From: Streptomyces longisporoflavus
Lineage (GTDB): Bacteria; Actinomycetota; Actinomycetes; Streptomycetales; Streptomycetaceae
DNA: 64,000 nt
Assembly: GCF_014649775.1 (NCBI RefSeq)
Contig: NZ_BMTR01000003.1
Span: 248,001 to 312,000 of the forward strand
Direction: 5' to 3'
This document shows positions 53,473-64,000 of the stretch, one piece after another. The stretch's first letter is position 1; each line of letters begins with the position of its first letter. The notes beneath the pieces were generated by a model that saw only the letters and a program-made list of their open reading frames with translations, did no database searches and had not been told where the DNA came from. The position numbers were made by a program, and so were the translations under genes.

Positions 53473-54904
53473 GGGTCTCTCCCGGGTACTGCTCGGCGTG
53501 GCCGGCGATCAGATCGAGGACGGCCGTGATGTCGGCGACCGTGGTCTCGGGATTGAGCAGGGTGAACTTGAGGTACTGGCGCTCGCCGACCTTGGTGCCC
53601 GCGACGACGGCGTCACCGGAGGCGAAAAGCGCCTTGCGGGCGTAGAGGTTGGCGCGGTCGATCGCGGTGGGGTCGCAGATCGATTCGGGGATGTAGCGGA
53701 AGACGAGCGTCGACAGCTGCGGCTCCACGACGACGTCGTAGCGCGGGTCGGCGGCGAGCAGCCGCCAGCCCTCCTGCGCCATGTCGCACACGGAGTCGAA
53801 GAGCTCGCCGACGGCGTCGGCGCCCATCACCCGCAGCGTCATCCACAGCTTCAGGGCGTCGAAGCGCCGCGTCGTCTGCAGGGACTTGTCGACCTGGTTG
53901 GGGATACGTTCCTGCACCATGCGGCGCGGGTTGAGGTACTCCGCGTGGTACGTCGCGTGGCTCAGCGTCGTCCGGTCCCGGACCAGGACGGCGGAGGAGC
54001 TCACCGGCTGGAAGAAGGACTTGTGGTAGTCCACGGTCACGGAGTCGGCGCGGTCGATGCCGTCGAGCAGGTGGCGGTTCTTGAGCGAGGCGAGCAGCCC
54101 GCAGCCGTACGCCGCGTCGACGTGCATCCAGGTGCCGTACTGCTCGCAGAGTTCGGCGATCTCGGGGAGCGGGTCGATGGAGCCGAAGTCGGTGGTGCCG
54201 GCCGTGGCGACGACCGCCATGGGGGTGAGGTCGTTGTCGCGGCAGCGCTCCAGCTCGCGGGCGAGTGCGACGGTCTGCATGCGCTTGTCGTGATCGGTGG
54301 GGATGACGATCACGGCGTCCTCGCCGAGGCCGAGCAGCGTCGCGGCCTTCTGGATGCTGAAGTGGCCTACCTCGGAGGCGAAGATGCGCAGCTCGGAGGC
54401 GGGCTTGCCGGCTTTGGCGGCCTCTTCGCGGGCGAGCAGCATGGCTTGCAGGTTGGACTGCGAGCCGCCGCTCGTGAAAACGCCGTCGGCGGCCGGGCCG
54501 AGCCCGATGCGTTCGGCGGTCCAGTCGATGAGACGGCGCTCGATCAGTGTGCCGCCGGCGGATTGATCCCAGGTGTCGAGGGAAGAGTTGACCGCGGAGA
54601 GCACCGCCTCGCCGAGCACGGCCGGAATGACGACCGGGCAGTTGAGGTGCGCGAGGTAGCGGGGGTGGTGAAAGTACACGGCGTCGCGCAGGTAGAGCTC
54701 GTCGAGCTCGTCCAGGGCGGCGATGGTGTCGTGCAGGGGTTCGTCCAGGTCGACGGCCTCGATGCGGGGCGCGAGGTCGTCGACGGAGACGCCGGTGAAA
54801 GGGCGTGAGGTGGTGGCGATTCTGGCCGCCACCCGCTCGACTCCTTCGGTCACGGAGCTGCGGTAACGCTCCGCGGTGGTGTCGTTGAGCAGGTGCGAGC
54901 GCAT
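53456..54904 (-). CDS. desA: DesA lysine decarboxylase
   Basis: A 482-residue PLP-dependent decarboxylase (group II) that turns lysine to cadaverine. The PLP lysine is Lys295 ([13 protein letters not shown]), with the cofactor aspartate in HVDAAYGCG and substrate loop [16 protein letters not shown] 54904 is the first gene of the operon. An iron box lies 34 bases upstream, so DmdR1/IdeR repression under iron sufficiency is expected. Confidence 0.95.
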   Translation of the reverse strand: MRSHLLNDTTAERYRSSVTEGVERVAARIATTSRPFTGVSVDDLAPRIEAVDLDEPLHDTIAALDELDELYLRDAVYFHHPRYLAHLNCPVVIPAVLGEAVLSAVNSSLDTWDQSAGGTLIERRLIDWTAERIGLGPAADGVFTSGGSQSNLQAMLLAREEAAKAGKPASELRIFASEVGHFSIQKAATLLGLGEDAVIVIPTDHDKRMQTVALARELERCRDNDLTPMAVVATAGTTDFGSIDPLPEIAELCEQYGTWMHVDAAYGCGLLASLKNRHLLDGIDRADSVTVDYHKSFFQPVSSSAVLVRDRTTLSHATYHAEYLNPRRMVQERIPNQVDKSLQTTRRFDALKLWMTLRVMGADAVGELFDSVCDMAQEGWRLLAADPRYDVVVEPQLSTLVFRYIPESICDPTAIDRANLYARKALFASGDAVVAGTKVGERQYLKFTLLNPETTVADITAVLDLIAGHAEQYPGETLDRAS

Positions 54905-54937
54905 GGACTTCCTCTGGGTGAGGGGACTTGGGGGAAG

Positions 54938-54956
54938 TGAGGTAAGCCTAACCTAA
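54938..54956 (-). promoter_or_regulatory. Iron box upstream of desA
   Basis: On the minus strand TTAGGTTAGGCTTACCTCA matches the DmdR1/IdeR consensus TTAGGTTAGGCTCACCTAA at 17 of 19 positions. It sits 34 bases before desA. A seven-base-pair hairpin (CCCCCTG/CAGGGGG, 54961-54982) lies just upstream of it. Confidence 0.92.
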
Positions 54957-55015
54957 CTACCCCCCTGCTTAAACACAGGGGGTCCCTCTGGTCACCAAGA
55001 GGCAGAAAAACGGAA

Positions 55016-55044
55016 CAGCCCTCTCCGGAATGCGGAGAGGGCTG
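55016..55044 (-). terminator. desE terminator
   Basis: CAGCCCTCTCCG-GAATG-CGGAGAGGGCTG is a perfect twelve-base-pair hairpin about 50 bases after the desE stop. A second small hairpin (GGCCTCC/GGAGGCC) precedes it at 55053-55068. Confidence 0.85.
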
Positions 55045-55096
55045 TGCTGCGAGGCCTCCGGGGAGGCCTTGTGGGGTTGCCTTCGAGGGCCGGGGG

Positions 55097-56140
55097 TCAG
55101 CTGACCTTCTTCGCCTTCTCGATCGCGTCGGCGAGGTCCTCCAGGATCGGGGCGCACTTGTCGTACGAGTAGATGGGCTCGGTGACGCGCGGGATGACCT
55201 GGCCGGCCTTGACCGCGGGGAGCTTCGCCCAGGTCGGCTTGGACTTGTCCAGGGCGTCGGGCTGCAGGGCGGAGGTGCGGTTGTCCATCATGATGACGTC
55301 CGCGCCGTGCTTGTTGACGTTCTCCCAGCTCAGGTTCTCGAACCAGCCGCCGCTTTCCTTCTTCGAGGCCTCGGACGGCTCGACGAAGTTCACGCCGAGG
55401 GACTTGAAGTACTCCAGGTCGGCGGAGAGGTTCGTCCCGGAGACGTAGAAGATGTCCTGGCTCGCCGAGCCGACCATGACCTTGATGTCCTTGTTCGCCT
55501 TGGCGACCTTGCGCAGGCGCTCGGCGGCGTCCTCGAAGCGCTTCTTCGCCTTGACGACCTTCTCGGACTTCACGTCCGCGCCGAGCGACTCGGCGAGCGA
55601 GAGCAGGCGCTGGAGGGGCTGGGTCATCTGGCGGTCGTAGACGCTGATGCCGACGCTCGGGGCGAGCTTGAGGATCTTGTCCTTGCTCTCCTCGGGCACG
55701 TACCAGAGGGTGCCCGCGTCGTCGAACATCGTGGAGACGAGGAGGTCGGGGGCGAGGCCCGCGTACTTCTCGATGTTGAACTGGCCCCATTCGTTGCCGA
55801 GGACAGTCAGCTTGCTGACGTCCATGTCGCCGGCCTGGACGTCGGCCTTGCCGTCCTTGGTCTTCGTCGGGCCGAAGACGCCCTTGACCTCGACGCCGTA
55901 GTCGAAGAGGGCGGCGGCGACGCCGGTGAAGGCCACGATGTTCTTCGGGGTGCCCTTGCTCTCGGCGGTCTTGCCCCGGTCGTCCTTGAAGCTCCAGGGG
56001 CCGGAGTCCCCGGAATCCGCCGCGCCCGAGCCGTCCTTCTTCTCGTCGCCGCAGGCTGCCAGCAGGGCCGTGAGGCCGAGGGCACCGCCTGCGGCGAGGA
56101 TGCCGCGGCGGGAGGGCTGGGGGAGGCGGGCGTTGGGCAT
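55097..56140 (-). CDS. desE: Ferrioxamine-binding lipoprotein DesE
   Basis: A 347-residue periplasmic-binding-protein-type lipoprotein for ferrioxamine uptake. A Tat-like lipoprotein signal (QPSRRGILAAGGALGLTALL, then AACG) starts at ATG 56140. The mature fold has NIVAFTGVAAALFDYGVEVK, DLLVSTMFDDAG and a long helix. A second iron box lies 56 bases upstream. In S. coelicolor desF follows desE; here desA follows directly after a terminator. Confidence 0.9.
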   Translation of the reverse strand: MPNARLPQPSRRGILAAGGALGLTALLAACGDEKKDGSGAADSGDSGPWSFKDDRGKTAESKGTPKNIVAFTGVAAALFDYGVEVKGVFGPTKTKDGKADVQAGDMDVSKLTVLGNEWGQFNIEKYAGLAPDLLVSTMFDDAGTLWYVPEESKDKILKLAPSVGISVYDRQMTQPLQRLLSLAESLGADVKSEKVVKAKKRFEDAAERLRKVAKANKDIKVMVGSASQDIFYVSGTNLSADLEYFKSLGVNFVEPSEASKKESGGWFENLSWENVNKHGADVIMMDNRTSALQPDALDKSKPTWAKLPAVKAGQVIPRVTEPIYSYDKCAPILEDLADAIEKAKKVS

Positions 56141-56195
56141 GGGATCTCTGCTTTCGTGAGGACGGCGGCGGGCGGCCACTGGCCGGAATCAGCGC

Positions 56196-56214
56196 TTAGG
56201 CTAACCTAACCTAA
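56196..56214 (+). promoter_or_regulatory. Iron box upstream of desE
   Basis: TTAGGCTAACCTAACCTAA matches the reverse complement of the DmdR1/IdeR consensus at 16 of 19 positions. It is 56 bases upstream of desE and should repress it when iron is plentiful. Confidence 0.88.
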
Positions 56215-56306
56215 GCGGAAGTCCAGCGGCCGTTCGCCGTCGCCTTCCCCGGCGCGGTAGTGGTTATCCGGCCGTTTTCCGGGGCGGTGTCCGCGCAGCC
56301 CCCCGG

Positions 56307-57461
56307 CTATCCCGCGAAGCCCAGCTCCCTGGCGATCAGCATGCGCTGCACCTCGCTGGTCCCCTCGCCGATCTCCAGGATCTTGGAGTCCCGCCACATC
56401 CGGGCCACCGGATACTCGTTCATGAAGCCGTACCCGCCGTGGATCTGCGTGGCCTCGCGGGCGTTGTCGACGGCGACCGTGGAGGAGTAGAGCTTCGCGA
56501 TCGCGGCCTCCTTCTTGAAGGGCTCGCCGCCGACCAGCCGTGACGCCGCGTCGCGCCAGCCGACCCGGGCCATGTGCGCCCGCATCTCCATATCGGCGAT
56601 CTTGAACTGGATCGCCTGGTTCGCCCCGATCGGCTTGCCGAAGGCGTGCCGCTCACGGGCGTACTTCACGGACTCGTCCACGCAGCCCTGCGCGAGGCCC
56701 GTCGCGAGCGCGGAGATGGCGACCCGTCCCTCGTCGAGAATCCGGAGGAACTGGGCATATCCGCGCCCCTCTTCGCCGAGGAGGTTGGCCACCGGCACCC
56801 GTACGTCCGAGAAGGAGAGCTCGCGGGTGTCCGAGGCGTTCCAGCCGACCTTCGAGTACGGCGCCGCGACCGTGAAGCCGGGCGTCCCGGACGGCACGAT
56901 GATCGAGGAGATCAGCGGACGGCCGTCCTCCTTGCGGCCGGTGACGGCCGTGACCGTGACCAGGCCCGTGATGTCCGTGCCGGAGTTGGTGATGAAGCAC
57001 TTGGAGCCGTTGATCACCCACTCGTCGCCCTCGCGCACCGCGGTGGTCCGCGTGCCGCCCGCGTCCGAGCCGCCGTCCGGCTCGGTCAGGCCGAAGGCGC
57101 CGAGCAGTTCACCGGAACAGAGCCGGGGCAGCCACTCGCGCTTCTGCTCGTCCGTGCCGAAGAGATGGATCGGCATGGCGCCGAGGGAGACGCCCGCCTC
57201 CAGGGTGATCGCCACCGAGGAGTCGACCCGCGCCAGCTCTTCGAGCGCGATGCCGAGGGCGAGATAGTCACCGCCCATGCCTCCGTACTCCTCGGGGAAG
57301 GGCAGGCCGAACAGGCCCATGCGGCCCATCTCACGGACGATCTCGTACGGGAACTCGTGGCGCTCGTAGAGGTCGCCGATCTTCGGGGCGACGACCTCGT
57401 GCGCGAACTCCTCGACGGTGCGGCGGAGTTCCTCGTGCTCGGGGGACAGACGGTGGTCCAT
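56307..57461 (-). CDS. acdH: Acyl-CoA dehydrogenase (isovaleryl/branched-chain type)
   Basis: A 384-residue flavin acyl-CoA dehydrogenase. Signatures: FGLTEPDGGSDAGGTRT, WVINGSKCFITNSG, RHAFGKPIGANQAIQFKIAD and IGEGTSEVQRMLIARELGF. It is the last gene of a leucine-catabolism-type operon, six bases after the HMG-CoA lyase start region on the same strand, so isovaleryl-CoA is a reasonable substrate. The symbol follows S. coelicolor AcdH at this locus as I remember it. Confidence 0.88.
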   Translation of the reverse strand: MDHRLSPEHEELRRTVEEFAHEVVAPKIGDLYERHEFPYEIVREMGRMGLFGLPFPEEYGGMGGDYLALGIALEELARVDSSVAITLEAGVSLGAMPIHLFGTDEQKREWLPRLCSGELLGAFGLTEPDGGSDAGGTRTTAVREGDEWVINGSKCFITNSGTDITGLVTVTAVTGRKEDGRPLISSIIVPSGTPGFTVAAPYSKVGWNASDTRELSFSDVRVPVANLLGEEGRGYAQFLRILDEGRVAISALATGLAQGCVDESVKYARERHAFGKPIGANQAIQFKIADMEMRAHMARVGWRDAASRLVGGEPFKKEAAIAKLYSSTVAVDNAREATQIHGGYGFMNEYPVARMWRDSKILEIGEGTSEVQRMLIARELGFAG

Positions 57462-57467
57462 CGTTCT

Positions 57468-58429
57468 TCACTGCTCCTGGTGGGAGGTGCCCGTCAGGGC
57501 ACGGACGGTGCGGGACGGGCTGGGTCGGCCCAGTTGTTCGGCCATCCACGCGCTGGTGGCGGTGAGGCGGCCGAGATCGACGCCGGTCTCGATGCCGAGG
57601 CCGTCGAGCATCCATACGAGGTCTTCGGTGGCGAGGTTGCCGGTGGCGCTCTTCGCGTACGGACAGCCGCCGAGGCCGCCCGCCGACGCGTCGACCGTGC
57701 GCACGCCGTGCTGGAGGGCGGCGAGGGTGTTGGCGAGCGCCTGGCCGTACGTGTCGTGGAAGTGCACGCCGATGCGGTCCGTCGGCACGCCCGCTTCGTT
57801 CAACCCGGCGAGCAGGGCGAGGACGTGGCCCGGTGTGGCGACGCCGATGGTGTCGCCGAGGCTCAGCTCGTCGCACCCCATGTCCAGGAGGGCCTTCGCG
57901 GTGCGGACGACCTGCGCGACGGGCACCGCGCCCTCCCATGGGTCGCCGAAGCACATCGAGAGATAGCCGCGCACCCGCACGTCCTGCTCGCGGGCGCGGG
58001 TCACGACCGGCTCCGACATCGCCAGGGCCTCGGCCATCGTGCGGTTGAGGTTGGCCTTGGCGAAGGACTCCGTGGCGCTGACGAAGACGGCGACGTTGCG
58101 GGCGCCGAGCGCCAGCGCGCGGTCGAGGCCGCGGTCGTTCGGCACCAGGACCGGGAGCTGTGCCTCCGCGTCCTGTTCGAGGTCCCGCACGAGGGGGAAC
58201 AGCAGCTCGGAGTCGGCCAGTTGGGGCACCCACTTGGGGTGCACGAAGCTGGTCGCCTCGACGGTCGTGAGGCCCGCGGCGGCGAGACGGCGGATGAACT
58301 CCGCCTTGATCTCGGTGGGGACGACCGCTTTCTCGTTCTGCAGGCCGTCCCGTGCGCCCACCTCGTAGATCCGGACGCGGGGCGGGAGCGCCGGGGCGGG
58401 GACGGTCATCGGGAGCGCCGTGGGGAGCG

Positions 58430-58433
<4 letters not shown>
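57468..58433 (-). CDS. Hydroxymethylglutaryl-CoA lyase
   Basis: A 321-residue TIM-barrel lyase cleaving HMG-CoA to acetoacetate and acetyl-CoA, the last step of leucine breakdown. The catalytic loop cysteine is in [20 protein letters not shown], the metal site in [15 protein letters not shown] and the N-terminal [22 protein letters not shown] 58433 overlaps the carboxylase stop (GTGA); ATG 58409 is the alternative. Confidence 0.92.
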
Positions 58434-60418
<1,985 letters not shown>

Positions 60419-60428
60419 CGTCCGCCCC

Positions 60429-62060
60429 TCACATCCGGAAGACGCCGAAGCCGGGCGCTGCGGAGTCCCTTGGGGGAATTGGCGCCTCAGCACACGCGGT
60501 CAGGGCGAGGCCGAGGACCTGCCGGGTCTCCATGGGGTCGATCACGCCGTCGTCCCACAGCCGCGCGGTGGCGTAATAGGCGTTGCCCTGCTCCTCGTAC
60601 TGGGCGCGGACCGGGTCCTTGAAGGCCTGCTCGTCCTCCTGCGACCACTCCTCGCCGCGCGCCTCGAGCTGGTCGCGCTTGACGGTCGCGAGGACCGACG
60701 CGGCCTGCTCGCCGCCCATCACGGAGATCTTGGCGTTCGGCCACATCCACAGGAAGCGGGGGGAGTAGGCCCGGCCGCACATGGAGTAGTTGCCCGCTCC
60801 GTACGAACCGCCGATGACGATCGTCAGCTTCGGTACGCGGGTGCAGGCCACCGCGGTCACCATCTTGGCGCCGTGCTTGGCGATGCCGCCCGCCTCATAG
60901 TCCCGGCCGACCATGAAGCCGGAGATGTTCTGCAGGAAGACGAGGGGGATGCCGCGCTGGTCGCACAGCTCGATGAAGTGGGCGCCCTTCTGGGCGGACT
61001 CGGAGAACAGGATGCCGTTGTTCGCGACGATGCCGACCGGGTGGCCGTGCACGTGGGCGAAGCCGGTCACCAGCGTCGTGCCGTACTCCGCCTTGAACTC
61101 GGCGAAGCGCGAGCCGTCGACCACGCGCGCGATCACCTCGCGGACGTCATAGGGGGTACGGGAGTCCGTCGGCACCGCTCCATAGAGCCCGAGGGGGTCG
61201 ACCTTCGGCTCCTCGACCGGGCGGATGTCCCACGGAATTGCGCCGCGCTCCGGGAGCGTGGAGACGATCGTCCGCACGATCCGCAGCGCGTGCGCGTCGT
61301 CCTCCGCGAGGTGGTCCGTCACCCCGGAGACCCGCGAGTGCACCTCGCCGCCGCCCAGCTCCTCGGCCGTCACGACCTCACCGGTCGCCGCCTTCACCAG
61401 GGGCGGGCCGCCGAGGAAGATCGTCCCCTGACCGCGGACGATCACCGCTTCGTCGCTCATCGCGGGGACATACGCCCCGCCCGCCGTGCACGAGCCGAGT
61501 ACGGCCGCGATCTGCGGGATGCCCGCCCCGGACATCCTCGCCTGGTTGTAGAAGATCCGCCCGAAGTGCTCGCGGTCCGGGAAGACGTCGTCCTGCATGG
61601 GCAGGAAGGCGCCGCCCGAGTCCACCAGATACAGGCAGGGGAGGCGGTTCTCCAGCGCGACCTCCTGGGCGCGCAGATGCTTCTTCACCGTCATGGGGTA
61701 ATACGTGCCGCCCTTGACGGTGGCGTCGTTGGCGACGATCACGCAGGTGCGCCCGGAGACCCGGCCGATCCCCGCGATGACTCCGGCGGCCGGTGCGTCC
61801 CCGCCGTACAACCCGTCGGCCGCGAGCGGTGCCAGCTCCAGGAAGGGCGAACCGGGGTCGAGCACGCCGTCCACGCGGTCGCGGGGGAGCAGCTTGCCGC
61901 GTGCGACGTGCCGGGCGCGGGCCCGCTCGCCGCCGCCGAGCCTGGCCGCCGCGAGCTTGGCCCGCAGGTCTTCGACGAGGGCGGTGTGTGCCGCCTCGTT
62001 CGTCCGCCATGCCTCGGACGCGGGATCAGCCGCGCTCGTCAGCACCGGTGCCTGCAGCAT
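60429..62060 (-). CDS. Acyl-CoA carboxyltransferase beta subunit (methylcrotonyl type)
   Basis: A 543-residue carboxyltransferase. [40 protein letters not shown] and [20 protein letters not shown] are signatures of methylcrotonyl-CoA carboxylase beta subunits rather than propionyl-CoA. It is the first gene of the operon, divergent from a TetR gene, with two palindromic operators in the 87-base gap. Confidence 0.9.
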   Translation of the reverse strand: MLQAPVLTSAADPASEAWRTNEAAHTALVEDLRAKLAAARLGGGERARARHVARGKLLPRDRVDGVLDPGSPFLELAPLAADGLYGGDAPAAGVIAGIGRVSGRTCVIVANDATVKGGTYYPMTVKKHLRAQEVALENRLPCLYLVDSGGAFLPMQDDVFPDREHFGRIFYNQARMSGAGIPQIAAVLGSCTAGGAYVPAMSDEAVIVRGQGTIFLGGPPLVKAATGEVVTAEELGGGEVHSRVSGVTDHLAEDDAHALRIVRTIVSTLPERGAIPWDIRPVEEPKVDPLGLYGAVPTDSRTPYDVREVIARVVDGSRFAEFKAEYGTTLVTGFAHVHGHPVGIVANNGILFSESAQKGAHFIELCDQRGIPLVFLQNISGFMVGRDYEAGGIAKHGAKMVTAVACTRVPKLTIVIGGSYGAGNYSMCGRAYSPRFLWMWPNAKISVMGGEQAASVLATVKRDQLEARGEEWSQEDEQAFKDPVRAQYEEQGNAYYATARLWDDGVIDPMETRQVLGLALTACAEAPIPPRDSAAPGFGVFRM

Positions 62061-62079
62061 CAGTCGAGCCCCCTTGCTC

Positions 62080-62097
62080 GGTTAATGAGCGTTAACG
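62080..62097. promoter_or_regulatory. TetR operator candidate 1
   Basis: GGTTAATGAGCGTTAACG is an imperfect 18-base dyad matching the second site at 62109 in 15 of 18 positions. It lies in the divergent promoter region of the carboxylase operon and the TetR gene. Confidence 0.75.
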
Positions 62098-62108
62098 CGT
62101 TTCCTTCA

Positions 62109-62126
62109 GGTTAACGAGCGCTAACC
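62109..62126. promoter_or_regulatory. TetR operator candidate 2
   Basis: GGTTAACG-AG-CGCTAACC is an 18-base dyad with one mismatch between arms. Sites one and two are 29 bases apart centre to centre, about three helical turns, so two dimers could bind the same DNA face. Confidence 0.8.
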
Positions 62127-62147
62127 GCTCTGTCTAGAATTGATTCC

Positions 62148-62738
62148 ATGGCCACCAGAACCGACGCCCCCACCCGTCGCGAGCAAATCCTCAGGGAAGC
62201 CGCCCGGCTCTTCGCCGAGCGCGGCTTCCACGGAGTCGGAGTGGACGAGATAGGGGCGGCCGTCGGCATCAGCGGGCCCGGTCTCTACCGCCACTTCGCG
62301 GGCAAGGACGCGATGCTCGCCGAGCTGCTCGTCGGCATCAGCGGACAGCTCCTGACCGGCGGCAAGCGGTGCGTGGCCGACGCGGACGGGTCGCCGGAAC
62401 AGGCGCTCGACGCCCTCATCGACGGGCACATCGACTTCGCCCTGAACGACCGCTCCCTGATCACCCTGCACGACCGTGAGCTCGACCGGCTGCGGGACAC
62501 CGACCGCAAGCTGGTCCGACAGCTCCAGCGGCAGTACGTGGAGATCTGGGTCGACGTCGTGCGCAAGGTCTATCCGGACCTCGCGGAGAACGCGGCCCGC
62601 GTCTGCGTGCATGCCGTCTTCGGCCTGCTCAACTCCACGCCGCACCTGAGCCGCCGCGACGTACTGCCCAGCCGCACGGCCATGGCCGAGCTGTTGCACG
62701 GCCTCGCCCGTGGGGCGTTCGCGGCGGCCGTGGCGTGA
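62148..62738 (+). CDS. TetR/AcrR-family regulator of the leucine/acyl-CoA operon
   Basis: A 196-residue TetR regulator. The HTH is RREQILREAARLFAERGFHG then VDEIGAAVGISGPGLYRHF. The ligand domain is helical (ALIDGHIDFALNDRSLITLH). ATG 62148 is 22 bases after the second operator, so it probably represses itself and the divergent carboxylase operon. An acyl-CoA ligand is likely by analogy to known acyl-CoA regulators. Confidence 0.9.
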   Translation: MATRTDAPTRREQILREAARLFAERGFHGVGVDEIGAAVGISGPGLYRHFAGKDAMLAELLVGISGQLLTGGKRCVADADGSPEQALDALIDGHIDFALNDRSLITLHDRELDRLRDTDRKLVRQLQRQYVEIWVDVVRKVYPDLAENAARVCVHAVFGLLNSTPHLSRRDVLPSRTAMAELLHGLARGAFAAAVA

Positions 62739-62794
62739 CGGGAGCGACAGAACTTCTCTCTGGACGACCCGGTGACCGGCGGGTAACGTTTGTC

Positions 62795-62812
62795 TGAGCA
62801 AGCGCTTAGTCG
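62795..62812. promoter_or_regulatory. Palindromic site upstream of the second acyl-CoA dehydrogenase
   Basis: A TGAGCAAGCGCTTAGTC sequence with the perfect core AAGCGCTT lies about 60 bases upstream of the acyl-CoA dehydrogenase start. It resembles operators of TetR fatty-acid regulators but differs from the GTTAAC-type sites at 62080 and 62109, so a different protein probably binds it. Confidence 0.45.
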
Positions 62813-62867
62813 TGTTGTGTCCGCTTGCGTCCGCCCGAGCCTGGTGTCGTATCGAAGGAGTCCCCCC

Positions 62868-64000
62868 GTGCGCCGTACCGTTTTCAATGAGGACCACGAG
62901 GCGTTCCGGGAGACCCTGCGCGCCTTCATCGAGGCCGAGGTCGTCCCGGTCCACGAGGAGTGGTTCGCCGCGGGTCAGGTGCCGCGCGAGTTCTACTACA
63001 AGCTCGCCGAGCTCGGCCTCTTCGGCATCAACGTCCCCGAGGAGTTCGGCGGCGCGGGCCTGGACACCCACAAGTTCGAGGCCATCCAGTACGAGGAGAC
63101 CGCCCGCGCGGGCGTCACCTTCGGCGGCTCCGGCGTGCACGTGCTGCTCGCCCTGCCCTACATCAAGGCGCTCGCCACCGACGAGCAGAAGAAGCGCTAC
63201 CTCGAGAAGTTCGTCTCCGCCGAGGAGATGTGGGCCCTGGCGATGACCGAGCCGGGCACCGGCTCCGACCTCGCGGGCATGAAGAGCACGGCCAAGCTCT
63301 CCGAGGACGGCACGCACTACGTCCTCAACGGCTCCAAGACCTTCATCACCGGCGGCGTGCACGCCGACCGCGTGATCGTCTGCGCCCGGACCTCCGCGCC
63401 CACCGCCGAGGACCGCCGCTACGGCATCTCCCTCTTCGCCGTCGACACCAAGTCCGAGGGCTACTCCATCGGCCGCAAGCTCGACAAGCTCGGCCTGAAG
63501 ACCTCCGACACCGCCGAGCTGGCCTTCGTCGACGTCAAGGTCCCCGTCGAGGACCTCCTCGGCGAGGAGAACAAGGGCTTCTACTACCTCGGCAGCAACC
63601 TCCCCTCCGAGCGCTGGGGCATCGCCTACGGCGCGTACGCGCAGGCCAAGGCCGCCGTCCGGTTCGCCAAGGAGTACGTCCAGGACCGCACGGTCTTCGG
63701 CAAGACGGTCGCCTCCTTCCAGAACACCAAGTTCGAGCTGGCCGCCTGCCAGGCCGAGGTGGACGCCGCCGAGGCCGTCGCCGACCGCGCGCTCGAAGCC
63801 CTGGACGCGGGCGAGCTGACCGCCGCAGAGGCCGCCTCCGCGAAGCTGTTCAACACCGAGGTCGCGCACCGCGTCATCGACAAGTGCCTCCAGCTCCACG
63901 GCGGCTACGGCTTCATGAACGAGTACCCCATCGCCCGTCTGTACGCGGACAACCGCGTCAACCGCATCTACGGCGGCACCAGCGAGGTCATGAAGATGAT
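62868..64000 (+). CDS. Acyl-CoA dehydrogenase (3' end outside window)
   Basis: Starts at GTG 62868 after AAGGAG and stays open to the window end (377 codons). Signatures: WALAMTEPGTGSDLAGMKST, YVLNGSKTFITGGVHADRVI, RTVFGKTVASFQNTKFELAA and VNRIYGGTSEVMKM at the very edge. A medium/long-chain dehydrogenase role is plausible. It is co-directional with the TetR gene 129 bases upstream but has its own palindrome. Confidence 0.9.
   Translation, partial: MRRTVFNEDHEAFRETLRAFIEAEVVPVHEEWFAAGQVPREFYYKLAELGLFGINVPEEFGGAGLDTHKFEAIQYEETARAGVTFGGSGVHVLLALPYIKALATDEQKKRYLEKFVSAEEMWALAMTEPGTGSDLAGMKSTAKLSEDGTHYVLNGSKTFITGGVHADRVIVCARTSAPTAEDRRYGISLFAVDTKSEGYSIGRKLDKLGLKTSDTAELAFVDVKVPVEDLLGEENKGFYYLGSNLPSERWGIAYGAYAQAKAAVRFAKEYVQDRTVFGKTVASFQNTKFELAACQAEVDAAEAVADRALEALDAGELTAAEAASAKLFNTEVAHRVIDKCLQLHGGYGFMNEYPIARLYADNRVNRIYGGTSEVMKM

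Noticed and set aside
49833..56140. Desferrioxamine cluster as a novel biosynthetic system
   Set aside because: desABCD/desE is a well-known core Streptomyces pathway; only the lack of desF is noteworthy.
62121..63899. 592-codon frame antisense to tetR and the acyl-CoA dehydrogenase
   Set aside because: Both genes on the other strand have strong family signatures; this is a coding shadow.

Overview
The window is high-GC DNA with strong third-position GC bias, GTG and TTG starts, tightly overlapping operons and a TTA-containing adpA, which points to a Streptomyces chromosome core. From memory, and not checked here, the order from the acyl-CoA dehydrogenase at the right edge back to the beta-glucosidase matches S. 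coelicolor SCO2774-SCO2798 in reverse.

Region 1 (1-8.9 kb) looks like an uncharacterised catabolic locus: an IclR regulator, an Ehu-type amino-acid/ectoine ABC importer (ehuABCD-like), a DUF3830 protein, an amidase, a D-2-hydroxyacid dehydrogenase and two maleate-isomerase/Asp-Glu-racemase-fold proteins. Region 2 (9-13.8 kb) has an LLM flavin oxidoreductase, a PAS-GGDEF-EAL c-di-GMP protein, a secreted M6-type metalloprotease and tRNA-Lys(CTT). Region 3 (13.8-19.8 kb) is a same-strand block: a RecB/Cas4-like nuclease with four cysteines placed like an Fe-S cluster, an unrecognised 528-residue protein, an SF1 helicase, a small possible HTH protein and a degenerate PrimPol-like protein whose stop lies inside tRNA-Lys. 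I consider this the best candidate for an undescribed system.

Region 4 (19.7-29.2 kb) is mixed: PAP2 membrane phosphatase, histidine phosphatase, a TPR regulator, a second PrimPol-like hypothetical, a spermidine-synthase-like protein, a membrane-anchored protein divergent from an OmpR/histidine-kinase pair, and a GH18 protein. Region 5 (29.2-34.4 kb) encodes aspartate 4-decarboxylase with two tandem aspartate-alanine exchangers, a likely proton-motive decarboxylation cycle. Region 6 (34.4-40.7 kb) is the cellobiose system bglC-cebGFE with divergent cebR and two CebR boxes, followed by tRNA-His.

Region 7 (40.9-49.8 kb) holds oligoribonuclease; adpA, interrupted here by a one-base frameshift between its two domains; a small membrane protein; a universal stress protein; glmS; small conserved proteins; and a GH20 hexosaminidase with a DasR-like site. 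Region 8 (49.8-56.2 kb) is desferrioxamine biosynthesis (desABCD) and uptake (desE) under two iron boxes, without desF between them. Region 9 (56.3-64 kb) is leucine/acyl-CoA catabolism: acyl-CoA dehydrogenase, HMG-CoA lyase, both subunits of a methylcrotonyl-type carboxylase, a divergent TetR regulator with two palindromic operators, and a second acyl-CoA dehydrogenase cut by the window edge. GC-rich dispersed repeats with a shared core recur in at least three intergenic places.
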